This document shows, piece by piece, positions 4,813-5,139 of a stretch of 5,139 nucleotides of DNA. The stretch is from a bacterium. GTDB taxonomy: Bacteria > Desulfobacterota > GWC2-55-46. The notes under the pieces are model-generated. The model had not been told where the DNA came from and searched no databases. It saw nothing but the letters and a program-made list of their open reading frames with translations. Positions within the stretch are counted from its first letter, which is position 1. Each line of letters starts with the position of its first letter. The stretch spans positions 1 to 5,139 of the forward strand of contig SCQA01000013.1 in the NCBI GenBank assembly GCA_004298725.1, given 5' to 3'. The position numbers and the translations under genes are program-made.

Positions 4813-5139
4813 ATGAGCACTGTAACTATAGTTTTGCAGGACGCGCCGTACGGAAGCGAAAAGGTGTGGAACGCGTTAAGGCTTTCGCAGGCATTACTTA
4901 CAACGAGCTCAAAGGTTAGAATATTTCTTTACGCGGATAGCGTGGTTTCCGCGAAAAAAGGGCAAAACCCACCAAAGGGGTATTACAACGTGGGCGACAT
5001 GCTTGAAGAGCTGATACAAAAGGGCGTGGAGGTGCGCTCTTGCTTGACATGCACTCAAGCGCGCGGCCTACAGCAGGAAGATTTTATTGACGGCGCGGTG
5101 ATAGGCAAAACCATTGACCTTGCGCGTTGGGTGGCCGAG
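4813..5139 (+). CDS. DsrE-family protein, N-terminal 109 residues (cut by window end)
   Basis: The reading frame is open from 4813 to the last base, giving 109 residues without a stop. The start TVTIVLQDAPYGSEKVWNAL (3-22) is the first strand, loop and helix of a DsrE/DsrF/YchN-like fold. VRIFLYADSV (35-44) is the second strand, and KGQNPPKGYYNVGDML (49-64) is the loop and helix typical of the family. CLTCTQARGL (77-86) contains Cys77 and Cys80; family members use a cysteine in this region to bind or relay sulfur. The sequence then gives the usual end pattern DLARWVAE (102-109), so only a few residues are probably missing. The family includes the DsrEFH sulfur carriers, but this looks like a stand-alone small cytosolic member, and its partner is not shown. 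It is divergent from queF. Confidence 0.88.
   Translation, partial: MSTVTIVLQDAPYGSEKVWNALRLSQALLTTSSKVRIFLYADSVVSAKKGQNPPKGYYNVGDMLEELIQKGVEVRSCLTCTQARGLQQEDFIDGAVIGKTIDLARWVAE

Overview
The window carries five protein genes. Three lie on the + strand in tandem, then one on the - strand, then one on the + strand that runs off the right edge. The gene content points to an anaerobic or sulfur-linked Gram-negative bacterium: a GHKL/STAS regulatory pair, a GAF-HD-GYP c-di-GMP phosphodiesterase, a short QueF and a DsrE-family protein. Coding regions mix GCG-type codons with frequent ATA (Ile) and AGG/AGA (Arg), and intergenic DNA is AT-rich. Desulfobacterota (old Deltaproteobacteria) or Nitrospirota-like lineages would fit, but this is inferred from gene content and not shown by any marker gene. 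No rRNA, tRNA, CRISPR array, insertion sequence or prophage gene was seen.

Region 1-270 is non-coding or nearly so. It holds a good sigma70-type promoter (TTGACA, 17 bp, TAAAGT), a perfect tandem 9-bp repeat, a bulged hairpin, a second weak promoter and a perfect GC-rich inverted repeat just upstream of the first gene. Region 271-2860 is a two-gene translationally overlapping unit. The first gene encodes a 742-residue protein with an N-terminal P-loop ATPase, a winged-helix-like segment, a segment resembling a PD-(D/E)XK nuclease fold that has lost catalytic residues, and a C-terminal GHKL ATPase/anti-sigma-type kinase. The second encodes a 125-residue STAS protein of the anti-sigma-factor-antagonist type. 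Region 2980-4218 encodes a GAF-HD-GYP protein that keeps all the catalytic motifs of a c-di-GMP phosphodiesterase.

Region 4219-4330 lies between convergent genes and contains a nested inverted repeat that may terminate transcription. Region 4331-4705 (- strand) is queF, the preQ0 reductase of queuosine synthesis. Its best promoter places the transcript start at or next to the ATG, so the mRNA may be leaderless. Region 4706-4812 is a divergent promoter region with three short inverted repeats. From 4813 a DsrE-family protein begins and is cut by the window end.

The most interesting part is the ATPase-GHKL/STAS pair followed by the HD-GYP gene. A plausible reading, which is inference, is a partner-switching module whose GHKL arm is fused to a P-loop ATPase sensor and a dead nuclease-like domain, with c-di-GMP breakdown as a possible output. 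The queF and dsrE genes look like ordinary neighbours with no visible functional link to that module.
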